64,000 bases of DNA from Candidatus Gastranaerophilales bacterium HUM_9 (GCA_002103075.1 DABG01000018.1:510950-574949), one strand, 5' to 3'; numbered from the stretch's first letter, positions 7,366-17,064 are shown. The notes: generated by a model not told the origin, from the letters alone. Numbers and translations are program-made.

Positions 7366-9972
7366 ATGTCAAACGGAGTAAATAACGATAATAACGAAAA
7401 TAAAGCTATTTCGATAAACGAACTTCAAAAGAAAATAACAAGTTCAGAATCGACGATTTATACTGAGCAAGGTATGAAGTCGATTTTTGACGCTTATAAT
7501 ACAAATAAAAAATCTAAAGCTGATAGTGTTGAGGTCTTAGATTCTAAAGAAATGCAAGAATTAGTCAACGACATGAAGTCTTATGATGGCAAGGTTGATG
7601 GGAATAATGACGGCGTTATTGATATACAAGAAGCTGAATTATTTGTAAAAGATTTTAATGAAAAACATAAGGACTCACAAATTCAAACAAGCGATTTGTT
7701 TGGGTTTGTAGAAAATTTCTTTAAACGTGAAAAAGTTAATAAGAAATCGAGTATTCCTGTTAAAAAATCCGTGAAAACTGTTGGAAAACCACTTTCACAC
7801 AAAACTGTTTCACTAGTTGCTAGTGTTGATGGTGAGCCTAAGGATATAGACGTTGATATAGAATTATATGCTACAAAAGATAAAAAATATCTGCTTTTGT
7901 ATAAATATGGAGCAATAAAAGGGTCTGAATTTGAACCTCATATTGCAAAAGAGTATGGTTATACAGGCGAGAACGCTTGGAATGAGTTTATAACTAACTC
8001 ACTTAATTTTGACCCTAATACCTATGAAATAAATTTTATGCCAATGAATAAAGGTTATAAAAATACTAAAGTTAATGATTTAGGGGGTGTTAGTTCAGCT
8101 ACGTCTTTGTCTAAATTGGGTAAGGTTGGTTTTGTTCCTCCAACTGAAGAAGAGCTAAGAAAAATTGATAATAGATATTCTAATCCTGATATGACTAATA
8201 CAATAAAAGTATTTTGTGACTTTTTAAAAGAGTCTATTGCTCAAGCTGAATTAGATTTGAATAATGATGAAAAAACTTATGGGTGGGCAGAAAAAGTAGC
8301 TGATAGTATTGGTGAATTACGTGATGTTAATACTATGGCAAATATGCGTGAGTTGATTGCAAACTCTAAAAAATATTTGTATATGATGATGAATGCTGAT
8401 AATTCGCCTGAGGGTATAAAATCAGGTAAAGATTTTATTACTGTTTTTAAAAATTTTACTGGTAAAAAAGATTTTAATGAAAAAGAGATTATGAAGTTTT
8501 TACAGACAAAACAAAAATATGATTCTCATGAATCAGTTATAAAAACTTATAAATACATAAAAAATAATTTGAATGGTTCTGTAAAAGAATACGCAAAATA
8601 TTATTATAGCAATCAATTTAATAGTGATTTTAAAGCTGACCAATATAACCAAACAAAAACAATAGAAGCCTATGACAACATGTATAACATGTTTGCATCT
8701 TTGACGGGTATGTCAAAAAATAATTTTCATAATTTGTTAGATGAAATTATTTCAAAGGGTGAAGATCCGATAGAGTTTTTGAAAAAATTCTCGAGCAATA
8801 TAATCGCTATATCTGAACAAAATGTTAAAGAAACTTTAGGTCTTAAGGATTTAAAAAATTTAGATGATTATGAAGATAATTTGAAAGATGAATATGATGA
8901 TATAAGAAAAATAGCATTAGGTGATGACGGTGACTTAGTAAATAGAATTTCTAAATACAATGATTCACAGATTATAGGCGGTTCTGTAGTCAGTGGTGTT
9001 GCACAAATGGGATTGTATGCAGCATGTATGGCAATTTGTCCTGAATTTGCGTTTGCAAAAGGTATTCAGGCAGCTTCGTCAACTGTTAGAGGAAGTGTCG
9101 GAGCAATTGAAGCAGTATTTTCAAATGGTGGTAGAACTGGCATGTCTTATGCGCTTACTGCGACTTTAAAACAAGCATCTACATCAGGTTCGGTTCTTTC
9201 ATTGCTATCAAAAGAGGGTTTGAAGTCTGGTTCTTCTTATGCTTTATCATCAATCGTTGTTGATAGCACAAATAGATTGGCAGATGATATTGATGAAGAT
9301 AATTTTGAGGCTTTTAAATCTGTTGGTAAAACTGCTGCAATAGAGTTTTTGGCAGGATATTTCTTTGATGGATTTTTGAAAGCTAAGATATTTAAAAAAG
9401 GTGAAACTAAAGTAATAGAAAAAGAAGATGCTGTTAAAGCTGGTTTTCAAGAAACGGGTGAAAAGTTCTTAGGTTCATTAAATATACGTTTTGATGCTGA
9501 ATTTGTTGGTAAAATTGCAGCTACAAGAGCAGTTGCAGGTGGCATTGGCGGAACCAAAGATAGCGTAAAAGAAACCTTCAAAGAGTCTTGTTCTGGTCAA
9601 TATAGTATAAGCAGTATTGGTTTAGCTTTTGTTGCTGGTGCAATATCAAATGCAACTATGATTAAGTTTAAAAACTCTAGTTTTACAAAAGAAGAACACA
9701 AGATTTTGGGTAAATTTATTGAAAAAGCACCTAAGAAGGGTACTAAAAATGATATAACCGCTTACTTGAATTCATTAGAACCAGATGAACAGGTCTATGT
9801 AAAAGATTATTTGCAAAAAGTTAAAGTTCAGGTTTTGGAATATATGAATAACCATTCAGATGAGAACGGTGCAGAAGAGGTGCTTCAATATATTAAATCG
9901 GCACCTGATGTACTTGATGAAATGATAATAAATTATGCGGCTATTGAAGATAGTATTAATATTGCTAAGTAA
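7366..9972 (+). CDS. Large hypothetical protein with EF-hand loop
   Basis: This 868-residue protein has no signal peptide. Residues 78-89 (DGNNDGVIDIQE) form a canonical EF-hand calcium loop with D1, N3, D5, D9 and E12 all in place, flanked by helices. The middle (about 250-530) is hydrophilic and helical. Residues about 545-640 carry a Gly/Ala-rich, partly hydrophobic region (SVVSGVAQMGLYAACMAI) that could insert in or associate with membranes. The C-terminal 200 residues are again charged. No enzyme motif or named family is recognised. It is monocistronic; a hairpin follows at 9990. Confidence 0.75.
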   Translation: MSNGVNNDNNENKAISINELQKKITSSESTIYTEQGMKSIFDAYNTNKKSKADSVEVLDSKEMQELVNDMKSYDGKVDGNNDGVIDIQEAELFVKDFNEKHKDSQIQTSDLFGFVENFFKREKVNKKSSIPVKKSVKTVGKPLSHKTVSLVASVDGEPKDIDVDIELYATKDKKYLLLYKYGAIKGSEFEPHIAKEYGYTGENAWNEFITNSLNFDPNTYEINFMPMNKGYKNTKVNDLGGVSSATSLSKLGKVGFVPPTEEELRKIDNRYSNPDMTNTIKVFCDFLKESIAQAELDLNNDEKTYGWAEKVADSIGELRDVNTMANMRELIANSKKYLYMMMNADNSPEGIKSGKDFITVFKNFTGKKDFNEKEIMKFLQTKQKYDSHESVIKTYKYIKNNLNGSVKEYAKYYYSNQFNSDFKADQYNQTKTIEAYDNMYNMFASLTGMSKNNFHNLLDEIISKGEDPIEFLKKFSSNIIAISEQNVKETLGLKDLKNLDDYEDNLKDEYDDIRKIALGDDGDLVNRISKYNDSQIIGGSVVSGVAQMGLYAACMAICPEFAFAKGIQAASSTVRGSVGAIEAVFSNGGRTGMSYALTATLKQASTSGSVLSLLSKEGLKSGSSYALSSIVVDSTNRLADDIDEDNFEAFKSVGKTAAIEFLAGYFFDGFLKAKIFKKGETKVIEKEDAVKAGFQETGEKFLGSLNIRFDAEFVGKIAATRAVAGGIGGTKDSVKETFKESCSGQYSISSIGLAFVAGAISNATMIKFKNSSFTKEEHKILGKFIEKAPKKGTKNDITAYLNSLEPDEQVYVKDYLQKVKVQVLEYMNNHSDENGAEEVLQYIKSAPDVLDEMIINYAAIEDSINIAK

Positions 9973-9989
9973 GTTGCTAAGAATTTTAT

Positions 9990-10015
9990 CGTGTTCAATC
10001 AAATCGTTGAACACG
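9990..10015 (+). terminator. Hairpin after the EF-hand gene
   Basis: Perfect 9-bp stem CGTGTTCAA / TTGAACACG with an 8-base loop, 17 bases after the stop. There is no T run, so it is a weak terminator or an RNA-stabilising hairpin. Confidence 0.4.
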
Positions 10016-10028
10016 AGTTACAGTTATT

Positions 10029-10090
10029 CGTCATTGTGAAGCTCAAACTATGTTTGAGCTGTGGCAATCCATAAATCAACAGTTTTGCAT
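10029..10090. repeat. Dispersed palindromic repeat copy
   Basis: The copy starts CGTCATTG, holds an inner inverted repeat AGCTCAAAC/GTTTGAGCT, and ends with GTGGCAATCCATAAATCAAC. The same ends occur near 3015, 13099 and 30138. Confidence 0.65.
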
Positions 10091-10177
10091 ATATTTATGA
10101 ATTATTTTAAAATTACCCTTGTTGTAAACTATTGCATTCAATCTTGTAAAAATATCTTAATAAAACCTGAAAAATAA

Positions 10178-10209
10178 GCAATTTTTTTTATTATGAAACT
10201 TATATAAAA
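10178..10209 (+). promoter_or_regulatory. nCAA-type promoter-like element, one base shorter
   Basis: GCAA (10178-10181) followed 16 bases later by ACTTATATAA (10198 on). A TGTAAACTATTG motif lies 55 bases further upstream at 10123-10134. The element precedes the 142-aa gene. Confidence 0.4.
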
Positions 10210-10235
10210 CGTGTGTAATAATATTTGGAGTGTGT

Positions 10236-10661
10236 ATGCAGTCACAGAATTCTAATGTTAATTTTGGAATGGCGTTTAGAAGTCCGTCTAGGTCTGCAAT
10301 GCCTTATTTTAAAAAGTATTTAGCCAATGGTACTGATAGAATTGATACATCAGCGTTGGGTGAGTTTGTTGTAAAGCAATCAAAGAACGAAAAAGTGGAT
10401 TTACAATATTTACACACTAAAAATGGTGATATGTTTGAAGTGTTTGAGGTAGATAATCCAAAGAATAAGGTTATTGTACCAATTAAAAATGCTATTTTAA
10501 ACGAAGTTAAACCAAAAGGATTTTTGGATAATTTAAAGGATTGGTTTAAGATAAGAACTGCAAGTTATGAGTATCTTCCATTAGGTTCAATGGAGAATAT
10601 GCCATCAGAACTAAAACAAGCTGGTGAGATTGCAGATAGCATGGAAAAGAAGTTAGCTTAA
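10236..10661 (+). CDS. Hypothetical protein (141 aa)
   Basis: I chose the ATG at 10236, which has TTGGAG five bases upstream. An in-frame GTG at 10230 overlaps that ribosome site. The protein begins MQSQNSNVNFGMAFRSPSRS and is soluble. It has a mixed beta/alpha pattern in the middle (YLHTKNGDMFEVFEV) and an amphipathic helical end (AGEIADSMEKKLA). No family is recognised. It stands alone upstream of tuf, with a nCAA-type promoter-like element. Confidence 0.6.
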   Translation: MQSQNSNVNFGMAFRSPSRSAMPYFKKYLANGTDRIDTSALGEFVVKQSKNEKVDLQYLHTKNGDMFEVFEVDNPKNKVIVPIKNAILNEVKPKGFLDNLKDWFKIRTASYEYLPLGSMENMPSELKQAGEIADSMEKKLA

Positions 10662-10755
10662 ATCCCTGCGAACAAAACATAATATATTAAGTAATGTAAA
10701 GATTTCTTATGCGTAGTGATGTTCAGTCATATCATATAATGAGATAGAAACTCTA

Positions 10756-10783
10756 TTGACAATATGGATTGAGAGTATAGAAT
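10756..10783 (+). promoter_or_regulatory. Promoter of tuf
   Basis: Perfect TTGACA at 10756-10761, a 16-base spacer, and TAGAAT at 10778-10783. This leaves a leader of about 75-80 bases before the tuf ATG. Confidence 0.7.
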
Positions 10784-10866
10784 ATATAATATGAGTTAAA
10801 CTTAAAAAAGAGAGTTAAACTTTATAAAGTTAGTAGTATATAGTAAAAGAAAAGGAGATTAATCTC

Positions 10867-12075
10867 ATGGCACGTGAAAAGTATGAACGTACGAAACCTC
10901 ACGTTAACGTAGGTACAATCGGCCACGTTGACCACGGTAAAACAACATTAACAGCTGCTATTACAGCTACATTGGCAGCAGCAGGTCAAGCTGAATTGAA
11001 GAAATTCGATGAAATCGATGCTGCTCCAGAAGAAAAAGCTAGAGGTATAACCATCTCTACAGCTCACGTAGAATACGAAACAGCAACAAGACACTATGCT
11101 CACGTTGACTGCCCAGGTCACGCTGACTATGTTAAAAACATGATTACAGGTGCTGCTCAAATGGACGGTGCTATTCTTGTAGTTGCTGCAACTGACGGTG
11201 CTATGCCTCAAACTCGTGAACACATCTTGCTTGCTAGACAGGTTGGTGTTCCAAACTTAGTTGTATTCTTAAACAAATGTGATATGGTTGACGATCCAGA
11301 ATTGTTAGAACTAGTTGAAATGGAAGTAAGAGAATTGTTAACTTCTTACGAATTCGACGGTGATAACATTCCATTCATTCACGGTTCAGCATTGAAAGCT
11401 TTAGAAGCAGTTCAAGCTAACCCATCAATCAAAAGAGGCGAAAATGAATGGACAGATAAGATTTGGGAATTGATGGACGCTATCGATACATACTTCCCAG
11501 CTCCAGAACGTGATTTGGACAAACCATTCTTGATGCCAATCGAAGACATCTTCTCTATCACAGGTCGTGGTACAGTTGCTACAGGTAGAGTAGAACGTGG
11601 TATCGTTAAAGTTGGTGACGAAGTTGAATTAGTTGGTTTAGGCGAAACTAAAAAGACTACAGTTACAGGTGTTGAAATGTTCAGAAAATCTCTTGACCAA
11701 GGTCAAGCTGGTGACAACATTGGTGCTTTATTGCGTGGTGTTGACAAAACTGAAATTCAACGTGGTCAAGTTTTATGTAAACCTGGTTCAATCCACCCAC
11801 ACACTAAATTCACAGCTAACGTTTACGTTTTGAAGAAAGAAGAAGGCGGACGTCACACTCCATTCTTCCCTGGTTACAGACCTCAATTCTATATCAGAAC
11901 AACTGACGTTACTGGTTCTATCAAATTTGATGGCGAAATGGTAATGCCTGGTGATAACGTAGTTATGGAAGTTGAACTTATCGCTCCAGTAGCTATCGAA
12001 CAAGGTATGAGATTCGCTATCCGTGAAGGTGGTAGAACAGTTGGTGCTGGTGTTGTTGACAAAATTATTGAGTAA
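10867..12075 (+). CDS. tuf: Elongation factor Tu
   Basis: This 402-residue GTPase delivers aminoacyl-tRNA to the ribosome. Motifs are complete: GHVDHGKTT (P-loop), the RGITI switch I segment, DCPGHADY (switch II), NKCDM and GSALKAL. Domains 2 and 3 follow (GRGTVATGRVERG, GYRPQFYIRTTDVTG). Codon use looks constrained compared with the neighbours (many GCT, GGT, CAC, AAC), as in highly expressed genes. It stands alone with its own promoter and terminator rather than in a visible str operon. The start follows an AAAAGGAGATT site. Confidence 0.98.
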   Translation: MAREKYERTKPHVNVGTIGHVDHGKTTLTAAITATLAAAGQAELKKFDEIDAAPEEKARGITISTAHVEYETATRHYAHVDCPGHADYVKNMITGAAQMDGAILVVAATDGAMPQTREHILLARQVGVPNLVVFLNKCDMVDDPELLELVEMEVRELLTSYEFDGDNIPFIHGSALKALEAVQANPSIKRGENEWTDKIWELMDAIDTYFPAPERDLDKPFLMPIEDIFSITGRGTVATGRVERGIVKVGDEVELVGLGETKKTTVTGVEMFRKSLDQGQAGDNIGALLRGVDKTEIQRGQVLCKPGSIHPHTKFTANVYVLKKEEGGRHTPFFPGYRPQFYIRTTDVTGSIKFDGEMVMPGDNVVMEVELIAPVAIEQGMRFAIREGGRTVGAGVVDKIIE

Positions 12076-12105
12076 TTTTAGATAACATTGGTACATACCA
12101 AGTTT

Positions 12106-12140
12106 AAAAAGCGGTTAAGGTTTCCCTTAGCCGCTTTTTT
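12106..12140 (+). terminator. Terminator of tuf
   Basis: Stem AAAAAGCGG-T-TAAGG with loop and complement CCTTA-G-CCGCTTTTTT, 30 bases after the tuf stop. It can also act on the facing minus-strand gene. Confidence 0.88.
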
Positions 12141-12160
12141 GTTGTTCATATTGAAGAAAA

Positions 12161-12727
12161 TTAGGCAACTTTATCCATTGCTGGTTCTTCTGCCTGTGAA
12201 TTATTATCAAGGTTATTTTGTTGATTTTGTTGATTTTCTACGCCTGTGTTTTCTGGCTTTTTACCAAATCCCATTGCTTTTGCTGCAACTGCTGAGAATA
12301 ACGATAATACAGCTTTTGCACCATAATCTTTAATTAATCCAACTACTACATCAATCATTGCATCTTGAATTTGAGGTGGAACCTTTACTTTGCCAACACT
12401 TGTGCCGAGGTTATATAATTCTTTTGGTTCATTATTGTAGATTCCATCATTATCATCAGGTTTTCTGATATCAATAATTTTATCTCCAGTATTTCCTAAT
12501 TCTACAGTATCTTTATCTGGAGAATATTCTAATGGTTTATTTCTTTCTTTAATATAATCCGGAGCATAACTAACAGTTATTCCATCAGGTACTGTATTTG
12601 CTGTTTTAACGTCATTAGTAAGCTGTTTAAGTTTCTGTAATTTAACCTCATTTGCTTTATCAGGGTCATAATATACAGGTTTTCCGTCAGGATAGTTACC
12701 GATAGTATTAGGCATTACAGTTGTCAT
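12161..12727 (-). CDS. Hypothetical protein (188 aa)
   Basis: The start is set at the ATG at 12727, which has GTGAGGT about seven bases upstream. A longer frame adds MCMCNCEVLP without a ribosome site. The protein begins MTTVMPNTIGNYPDGKPVYY and has a Pro/Asp-rich first half. A hydrophobic helical segment follows near residues 120-150 (MIDVVVGLIKDYGAKAVLSL). The tail is rich in Asn and Gln. No family is recognised. It is preceded by one of the nCAA-N16-TACTT elements. Confidence 0.65.
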   Translation of the reverse strand: MTTVMPNTIGNYPDGKPVYYDPDKANEVKLQKLKQLTNDVKTANTVPDGITVSYAPDYIKERNKPLEYSPDKDTVELGNTGDKIIDIRKPDDNDGIYNNEPKELYNLGTSVGKVKVPPQIQDAMIDVVVGLIKDYGAKAVLSLFSAVAAKAMGFGKKPENTGVENQQNQQNNLDNNSQAEEPAMDKVA

Positions 12728-12759
12728 AGGCAGTACCTCACAATTACACATACACACAT

Positions 12760-12813
12760 GTATATTAAGTAATATTTTTTCAAAAATTTGCGTTTTTGTA
12801 ACAATAGTTTACA
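12760..12813 (-). promoter_or_regulatory. nCAA-N16-TACTT promoter-like element with TGTAAAC box
   Basis: On the minus strand TGTAAACTATTG (12813-12802), then GCAA (12791-12788), 16 bases, and TACTTAATATACATG (from 12771). GCAA-N16-TACTTAATAT is repeated base for base at 21167, apart from the spacer. Confidence 0.5.
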
Positions 12814-12877
12814 TGCTTAGATGTTTATTTTCGTAGGGAAAATTTTAATTCGGAATGACTGTTATTATTTAGTTCCA

Positions 12878-13228
12878 GTCACCCTGAATTTAGTTCAGGG
12901 TCTCTATAACATCTTTACAAAGATTCCACGCTTGCGTTACAAAAATAATTACAGCACGCTCTGAATGACGTACCCAGACTGTCATTCAGAGGGAGTGCTA
13001 CGACCGAAGAATCCCCTTGAACATGTATAGCACGTCATTACGAGGAGCGAAACAACGTGAGCGACGTGGTAATCCAGAAAAAGTCTTTTTATGTACACAG
13101 AACTGTTGATTTATAGATTGCCACACTTAATACATTACAAACCGTTCAATCGTTCGCAATGACGGATTAAAATTATCCTAGACAATGGTAAAAATAAATT
13201 TATAATTCGTAATGTGTAATTAAATTAT
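12878..13228. repeat. Block of dispersed intergenic repeats
   Basis: The 517-base gap 12728-13244 has no gene beyond the promoter above. It holds a CCCTGAA/TTCAGGG hairpin at 12882-12900, a 65-bp segment (12961-13025) repeated in inverse orientation at 30168-30232 (60/65 identical), CGTCATTACGAGGAGCG at 13033-13077, and an ACTGTTGATTTATAGATTGCC copy at 13099-13165. An AATTCGTAATGTGTAATTA piece lies at 13203-13221. Confidence 0.75.
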
Positions 13229-13244
13229 TATCTAGTAATATTAA

Positions 13245-13919
13245 TTAATGTGGTGAAGATGTAGCAAGACATAGTATATCATTTATTCCTGCTGATTTGA
13301 GTTCTGATATCATTGATTCAAATGTTGAACCTGTCGTACAGATATCGTCTATCAACAAAACAGTCTTCCCATTAATCAATTTTGTTTTATCAACAGAGAA
13401 TGCTTTATGTAGGTTTTTTAATCGTTCTTGACGAGTTAATTTATACTGTGCTTTTGTCTTTTTAATACGTTTAACAAGCTCATAATTAGGCTCATATCCA
13501 CTTAGTTTGCAGAATTCCTCAGCTACGAGCTTCATCTGATTATATCCACGTTCTCGTTCTCTTGTCTTATGTAGTGGAACAGGAATAACCTGAAACTCAT
13601 CTGTAATTTCTTTTTCTTTCAAAACTTCTTGAAAATATTCCCACATAAACTTTGCTTGATAATATGCAAGTTCTTTTTGGTGGTGATACTTTATTCCTCT
13701 AATCATCTTTTGTAGAGTCTTTTCATACAATCCTGCAACATAAATATCAATTCCAAGTACTTGTCGATTAGCTCTATAGTTAGAAAAGCAAAGTTCGTTA
13801 TAACATTTAGAACACATCTTAACAGCTTCTTTGCTTTTTCCACAAAAATAACAACGCTTTTTATAAATATAATCAAGTAGAGTATTTATATATCTAATTA
13901 TTTTTTCTATAATTCCCAT
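13245..13919 (-). CDS. comF: ComF family phosphoribosyltransferase-like protein
   Basis: This 224-residue protein has the ComF layout. An N-terminal zinc ribbon (CYFCG at about 22-26, CSKCY at about 35-39) is followed by a phosphoribosyltransferase fold with the PRPP loop VLLIDDICTTGSTFESM near residue 185. In naturally competent bacteria ComF supports uptake of transforming DNA. Its presence alone does not show competence, since the family is also widespread elsewhere. A terminator separates it from the oad operon upstream. Confidence 0.9.
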   Translation of the reverse strand: MGIIEKIIRYINTLLDYIYKKRCYFCGKSKEAVKMCSKCYNELCFSNYRANRQVLGIDIYVAGLYEKTLQKMIRGIKYHHQKELAYYQAKFMWEYFQEVLKEKEITDEFQVIPVPLHKTRERERGYNQMKLVAEEFCKLSGYEPNYELVKRIKKTKAQYKLTRQERLKNLHKAFSVDKTKLINGKTVLLIDDICTTGSTFESMISELKSAGINDILCLATSSPH

Positions 13920-13947
13920 GTGTTTAATTTAGCATAAACTCAGGCAT

Positions 13948-13984
13948 TAAAAAAGAGGAGCCTTTTATTAAAGACCCCTCTTTT
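13948..13984 (-). terminator. Terminator of the birA-oad operon
   Basis: Outer stem AAAAGAGG/CCTCTTTT, followed on the minus strand by a T6 run, 16 bases past the oadB stop. Confidence 0.8.
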
Positions 13985-13999
13985 ATATATTTTATCAAA

Positions 14000-15184
14000 T
14001 TAGTGACAAAGTGATAAAAGAACCCCAGCAGCTACGGCTGAACCGATAACACCGGCTACGTTTGGACCCATAGCGTGCATTAACAAGAAGTTTTGAGGGT
14101 TAGCCTCTAAACCAACTTTGTTAGAAACACGTGCTGCCATTGGAACAGCTGAAACACCTGCTGAACCAATAAGTGGGTTGATTTTTTGTTTACTGAACAT
14201 GTTCATAATGTGAGCCATAATAACACCTGCTGCTGTTGCAAGTGAGAATGCAATTATACCTAACAATAAGATGAACAATGTTTGTACTGTAAGGAATTGA
14301 GATGCTGATAATTTAGAACCAACAGACAAACCTAAGAATATTGTTACAATATTGATTAGAGCGTTTTGCATTGTGTCAGAAAGTCTTTCTACAACACCAC
14401 ATTCTTTACATAAGTTACCGAAGCATAATGCACCTAACAATGGGCAAGCACTTGGTAATAATACAACACAAAGTAGAAGGATAACTAGAGGGAATACAAT
14501 TTTTTCTCTCTTTGTAACTTCTCTTAATTGTGTCATTTGGATTTTTCTTTGAGCTTCAGTTGTTAACAACTTCATAATAGGTGGTTGAATAACCGGAACA
14601 AGAGCCATATAAGAGTATGCTGCAACAGCAATAGGTCCTAGTAAGTTTTCAGCCAACTTAGTTGTAACATAGATTGAAGTAGGGCCGTCAGCACCACCGA
14701 TAATACCGATTGATGCAGCTTCTGGCATTGAGAAACCGAACAAGCAGTATGCCATAAGCAGAGCACCGAAGATACCGAACTGAGCTGCACCACCTAAAAG
14801 TGCTGTTTTAGGGTTTGCAATCAATGGACCGAAGTCAGTCATAGCACCTACACCCATGAAAATAATCAATGGGAACAATCCTTTGTGGATACCAGCTTCA
14901 AAGATAATGCCTAAGAAACCAGTAGGTCCAGCAATAGCTTCTCCTGGTGGCATTGGAATGTTAGATAACAAACCACCAAATGCGATTGGAACTAAAAGCA
15001 ACGGTTCAAATTGCTTTTTAATACCAAGCCATAATAGGAACAAACAAATAATAATCATTATCCATTGTCCGTGCATGTGTAATATTTGTTCAAAGCCTTT
15101 TAGTGAAGGGTCAGCAGGTAAAACAAAGTTCATAATACCTGTTGAGTTCCAAAGGGACATTAAACCGTCTTGAATATTCATCAT
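14000..15184 (-). CDS. oadB: Na+-translocating decarboxylase beta subunit
   Basis: This 394-residue integral membrane protein has about nine to ten hydrophobic segments. It decarboxylates the carboxybiotin made by the alpha subunit and couples this to Na+ export. The signature GGADGPTSIYVTTKLA, holding the essential Asp, is present, as are the Gly-rich repeats GAAQFGIFGAL and GSAGVSAVPMAARVSN. It is the last gene of birA-oadG-oadA-oadB, 19 bases after oadA. By sequence alone the beta subunits for oxaloacetate, methylmalonyl-CoA and glutaconyl-CoA enzymes are alike; the alpha subunit next door points to oxaloacetate. Confidence 0.93.
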   Translation of the reverse strand: MMNIQDGLMSLWNSTGIMNFVLPADPSLKGFEQILHMHGQWIMIIICLFLLWLGIKKQFEPLLLVPIAFGGLLSNIPMPPGEAIAGPTGFLGIIFEAGIHKGLFPLIIFMGVGAMTDFGPLIANPKTALLGGAAQFGIFGALLMAYCLFGFSMPEAASIGIIGGADGPTSIYVTTKLAENLLGPIAVAAYSYMALVPVIQPPIMKLLTTEAQRKIQMTQLREVTKREKIVFPLVILLLCVVLLPSACPLLGALCFGNLCKECGVVERLSDTMQNALINIVTIFLGLSVGSKLSASQFLTVQTLFILLLGIIAFSLATAAGVIMAHIMNMFSKQKINPLIGSAGVSAVPMAARVSNKVGLEANPQNFLLMHAMGPNVAGVIGSAVAAGVLLSLCH

Positions 15185-15203
15185 AATTTAACCCCTTCCT
15201 TTA

Positions 15204-17012
15204 TTAGCCTATAGTTACCAATTCTTGACCTGTTATGATTTTGTCGCCTTGATCAACTAAAACAGATTGAACAACACCAGATTTTGGTGATTTTACTTCT
15301 GTTTCCATTTTCATAGCTTCAACAACAAGCAATACATCGCCTTCAGCAACTTCGTCACCTTCAGCAACTTCAACTCTCAATACGTTACCAGGAAGTGCAG
15401 CTTTTACAGCTTCGCCTTCGCCAGAACCAGCTGATGCTTTTGCTTCAATACCTGATTTTACATTGATATCGAATTCTTTACCGTTAACAACAGCTTTTTT
15501 ATCGCTATCAAGTTTAACAGCGTATTTTTTACCATTTACAGTAACTGTATATTCACCTGTAGAAGATGCTTGAGCTGATGCTTGAGCTTGACCAGCAGTT
15601 TTGTTTACAGAAACTTGACCGTGTCCTAACAAGAATTCAATACCTTTGTCTACGTTGCCGTCTTTACAAGCAGCTGAAATAAAGATGTTTTCATCAGTTG
15701 TAGGAAGTCCTGCTTCTTCAAGTCTTTTCTTAGCAGCTTCAATACCTTTTTCAGGATCTTTTTCGTTAATATCAACAACTTTTTCTGTTGTTGGTTGCAT
15801 GTTCAATTTTTCTTCTGCCCATTTTACTAATTCTGGATCAGGTTCACAAGGTGTTTTACCGAAGTAACCCAATAACATTTTTGCATAACCTGGGTTAGCT
15901 TGTTGCCATGGTTCTTCTGTGATTGCGTTCAAGAATGATTGTTGAGCATAGAATTGAGAAACAGGTGTTACAGATGTGGCAAAACCACCTCTTTCAACAA
16001 CTTCTTTCATGTTAGCGATAAGTTTAGGGAACTTGTCTAACATACCCATATCTTTTAATTGGTTAACTGTTGTAGCAGTTGCACCACCTGGAAGTGGAGC
16101 TTGGATAAGAATTGGGTTTACAGCCAATGAAATTGGTGACATGAAGTAATCTTTCATACATTCTTTAAAGATTTCTTCTGTTTCCATGATTTTCTTGATG
16201 TCTAAACCTAAATCGTATTCAGTACCCTTTAATGCGTGCCACATAGAGATGATATCAGGTTGACCAGTACCACCAGAAACTGGTTTCATAGCTAAATCGA
16301 TACCGTCAGCACCACCATCAAGAGCAGCTAAGTATGCAGCTAAGCCTGTACCAGCTGTTTCGTGAGAGTGGAATCTGATGTGAGCATCTGAACCAAGAAT
16401 TTCACGAGCCATTTTAACTGTTTCGTAAACTTTTCTTGGGTTAGAAGTACCAGAAGCATCTTTGAATGCTAGACTATCGAATGGAAGACCTGAATCTAAG
16501 ATGTTTCTCAAAACTTTTTCATAGAAAGCAACGTCGTGAGCACCTTCACAACCATATGGAAGTTCCATCATTGTGATTGTAACTTCGTGGTTCATACCGT
16601 ATTTTTTGATGCTGTTAGCAGAATCAATAAGGTTGTTTACGTCGTTTAATGCGTCGAAGTTTCTAACTACGTTTACACCGTGTTTTGCAAACATTTTTGC
16701 GTGAAGGTCGATAATGTCACGAGGTTGTGAATTAAGACCTACAACATTTACACCACGTGCTAATGATTGTAATTTTACGTCTGGACCAACAGTTTCTCTG
16801 ATTTTGTCCATTGTATCAAAAGCGTTTTCGTTACAGAAGAAGATAGGTGCTTGGAATCTTGCACCACCTGCTGTTTCAAAGTGTTTGATACCAGCATCAA
16901 CAGCTGATTTTAAAGCAGGTAAAAAATCTTCTACTAAAACTTTCGCTCCGTAGATTGATTGGAAACCATCTCTGAAAGATGTATCCATAACTTTGATAAG
17001 TTTTTTAGTCAT
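15204..17012 (-). CDS. oadA: Oxaloacetate decarboxylase alpha subunit with biotin carrier domain
   Basis: This 602-residue protein starts with the carboxyltransferase TIM barrel: VMDTSFRDGFQSI near residue 7, where family members usually read DTTLRDAHQS; AFKDASGTS with the carbamylated-Lys position near 185; and FHSHETAGTG for metal binding. A PYC_OADA helical domain follows. An Ala/Ser linker leads to the C-terminal biotinyl domain with EAMKMETEV (Lys near 567) and the ending DQGDKIITGQELVTIG. It transfers CO2 from oxaloacetate to biotin, leaving pyruvate. The adjacent BirA should attach the biotin. Confidence 0.93.
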   Translation of the reverse strand: MTKKLIKVMDTSFRDGFQSIYGAKVLVEDFLPALKSAVDAGIKHFETAGGARFQAPIFFCNENAFDTMDKIRETVGPDVKLQSLARGVNVVGLNSQPRDIIDLHAKMFAKHGVNVVRNFDALNDVNNLIDSANSIKKYGMNHEVTITMMELPYGCEGAHDVAFYEKVLRNILDSGLPFDSLAFKDASGTSNPRKVYETVKMAREILGSDAHIRFHSHETAGTGLAAYLAALDGGADGIDLAMKPVSGGTGQPDIISMWHALKGTEYDLGLDIKKIMETEEIFKECMKDYFMSPISLAVNPILIQAPLPGGATATTVNQLKDMGMLDKFPKLIANMKEVVERGGFATSVTPVSQFYAQQSFLNAITEEPWQQANPGYAKMLLGYFGKTPCEPDPELVKWAEEKLNMQPTTEKVVDINEKDPEKGIEAAKKRLEEAGLPTTDENIFISAACKDGNVDKGIEFLLGHGQVSVNKTAGQAQASAQASSTGEYTVTVNGKKYAVKLDSDKKAVVNGKEFDINVKSGIEAKASAGSGEGEAVKAALPGNVLRVEVAEGDEVAEGDVLLVVEAMKMETEVKSPKSGVVQSVLVDQGDKIITGQELVTIG

Positions 17013-17064
17013 TTTTATTTCCCCTTTTTGTTAATTTCCAACTTTTCGCTTATCGTTTGATAAG

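Noticed and set aside
12088..12333. 81-codon plus-strand ORF after tuf
   Set aside because: It crosses the tuf terminator and is antisense to the 188-aa gene; its hydrophobic content comes from the opposite strand.
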